From NCBI GenBank assembly GCA_004292705.1, contig RDXA01000136.1:1-6386 (forward strand): a DNA stretch of 6,386 nt, written 5' to 3'. Positions 6,201 to 6,386 of the stretch are shown piece after piece. The stretch is from Sphingomonadales bacterium (GTDB taxonomy: Bacteria > Pseudomonadota > Alphaproteobacteria > Sphingomonadales > Sphingomonadaceae). The translations under genes and the position numbers were made by a program. The number at the start of each line of letters is the position of its first letter. Position 1 is the first letter of the stretch. A model generated the notes under the pieces. The model saw only the letters and a list, made by a program, of their open reading frames with translations. It was not told the DNA's origin and searched no databases.

Positions 6201-6277
6201 GCCCACCCCGCTGCGACTAGCCAGCAAGCTGGCAAGTCTCGCTCCCCTCCCGCTTGCGGGAGGGGTGAGGGGTGGGC
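6201..6277. repeat. 77-bp structured element: 9-bp outer inverted repeat around two hairpins
   Basis: GCCCACCCC (6201-6209) is the exact reverse complement of GGGGTGGGC (6269-6277). Between them lie two inverted repeats: GCCAGC/GCTGGC (6220-6225 and 6228-6233, AA loop) and the 10-bp perfect stem CCCCTCCCGC/GCGGGAGGGG (6244-6253 and 6256-6265, TT at the tip). The second hairpin resembles the CTCCCCTCCCGCTTGCGGG-type palindromes that I recall as dispersed in sphingomonad genomes, so this is probably a REP/BIME-like intergenic repeat. It starts 13 bp beyond the metK stop and could end metK transcripts or protect their 3' ends, but there is no T run. Dispersal cannot be tested inside one window. 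Confidence 0.6.
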
Positions 6278-6290
6278 AAGTGCCGACCCC

Positions 6291-6386
6291 TTAACCCAGC
6301 GCAGCCTTCAGATCGTCGACCAGATCGAGCCGCTCCCACGGGAAGAAGTCGCCCTCTGCCGCGCGGCCGAAGTGGCCATAGGCGGC
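6291..6386 (-). CDS. metK: S-adenosylmethionine synthetase, C-terminal end (cut by window edge)
   Basis: Only the last 31 residues and the TAA stop are present. The enzyme makes S-adenosylmethionine from methionine and ATP in the cytoplasm. AAYGHFGR at the start of the visible part is the conserved C-terminal motif of bacterial MetK, followed by a PWERLDLVDDLKAALG tail, which corresponds to the usual WE-x-x-D ending. The segment before the tail reads AAEGDFFPWE. Catalytic and nucleotide-binding residues lie outside the window. The assignment rests on a short but distinctive motif. Confidence 0.85.
   Translation of the reverse strand, partial: AAYGHFGRAAEGDFFPWERLDLVDDLKAALG

Noticed and set aside
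6201..6277. tRNA-like reading of the 77-bp cloverleaf-like element
   Set aside because: Length and outer stem recall a tRNA, but there is no T-loop consensus, no proper anticodon arm and only two hairpins; a dispersed repeat fits better.

Overview
The window reads as a piece of chromosome from a high-GC alphaproteobacterium, most likely Sphingomonadales and plausibly an Erythrobacter-like genus. This rests on three things: coding sequences strongly biased to G/C at third positions; a bacterial CDC48-type AAA ATPase, a SCOT-type CoA transferase pair and a DUF418 membrane protein that all resemble sphingomonad versions; and a C-rich/G-rich hairpin repeat of a kind I associate with those genomes. 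The genus is inferred from general resemblance, not from a database search.

Layout. Positions 1-932 (minus strand) hold the N-terminal 310 residues of a CDC48/VAT-like AAA ATPase, cut by the left edge just after Walker B. Positions 933-1409 are a non-coding, partly AT-rich divergent region. It contains a clear intrinsic terminator facing the minus strand (1041-1068) with no gene to serve, so a small RNA of about 95 nt is proposed upstream of it. It also holds several GTGCAA-like repeats and two inverted repeats. Positions 1410-4806 (plus strand) are a compact four-gene cluster: CoA-transferase subunits A and B, an exported or membrane-anchored alpha/beta hydrolase, and a CaiB/BaiF (family III) CoA-transferase. 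Two junctions overlap by one to four bases and the third has a 3-bp gap, so one transcript is likely. Positions 4933-6141 (minus strand) encode a DUF418 polytopic membrane protein, convergent with that operon. Between it and the 3' end of metK (6291-6386, minus strand, cut by the right edge) lies a 77-bp element with a perfect 9-bp outer inverted repeat enclosing two hairpins.

How the genes work together. The CoA-transferase pair should activate acetoacetate, or a similar 3-oxoacid, with succinyl-CoA, feeding thiolase and the TCA cycle. The hydrolase could release an acid from an ester outside the cytoplasm, and the CaiB-type enzyme could move CoA between carboxylic acids. A pathway of hydrolysis, CoA activation and oxidation is a reasonable guess, but the real substrate cannot be read from sequence. 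The CDC48-like ATPase, DUF418 protein and MetK look like unrelated neighbours.

No mobile gene, CRISPR array, tRNA or rRNA was seen. The most interesting parts are non-coding: the orphan minus-strand terminator with its candidate sRNA, and the cloverleaf-like repeat before metK.
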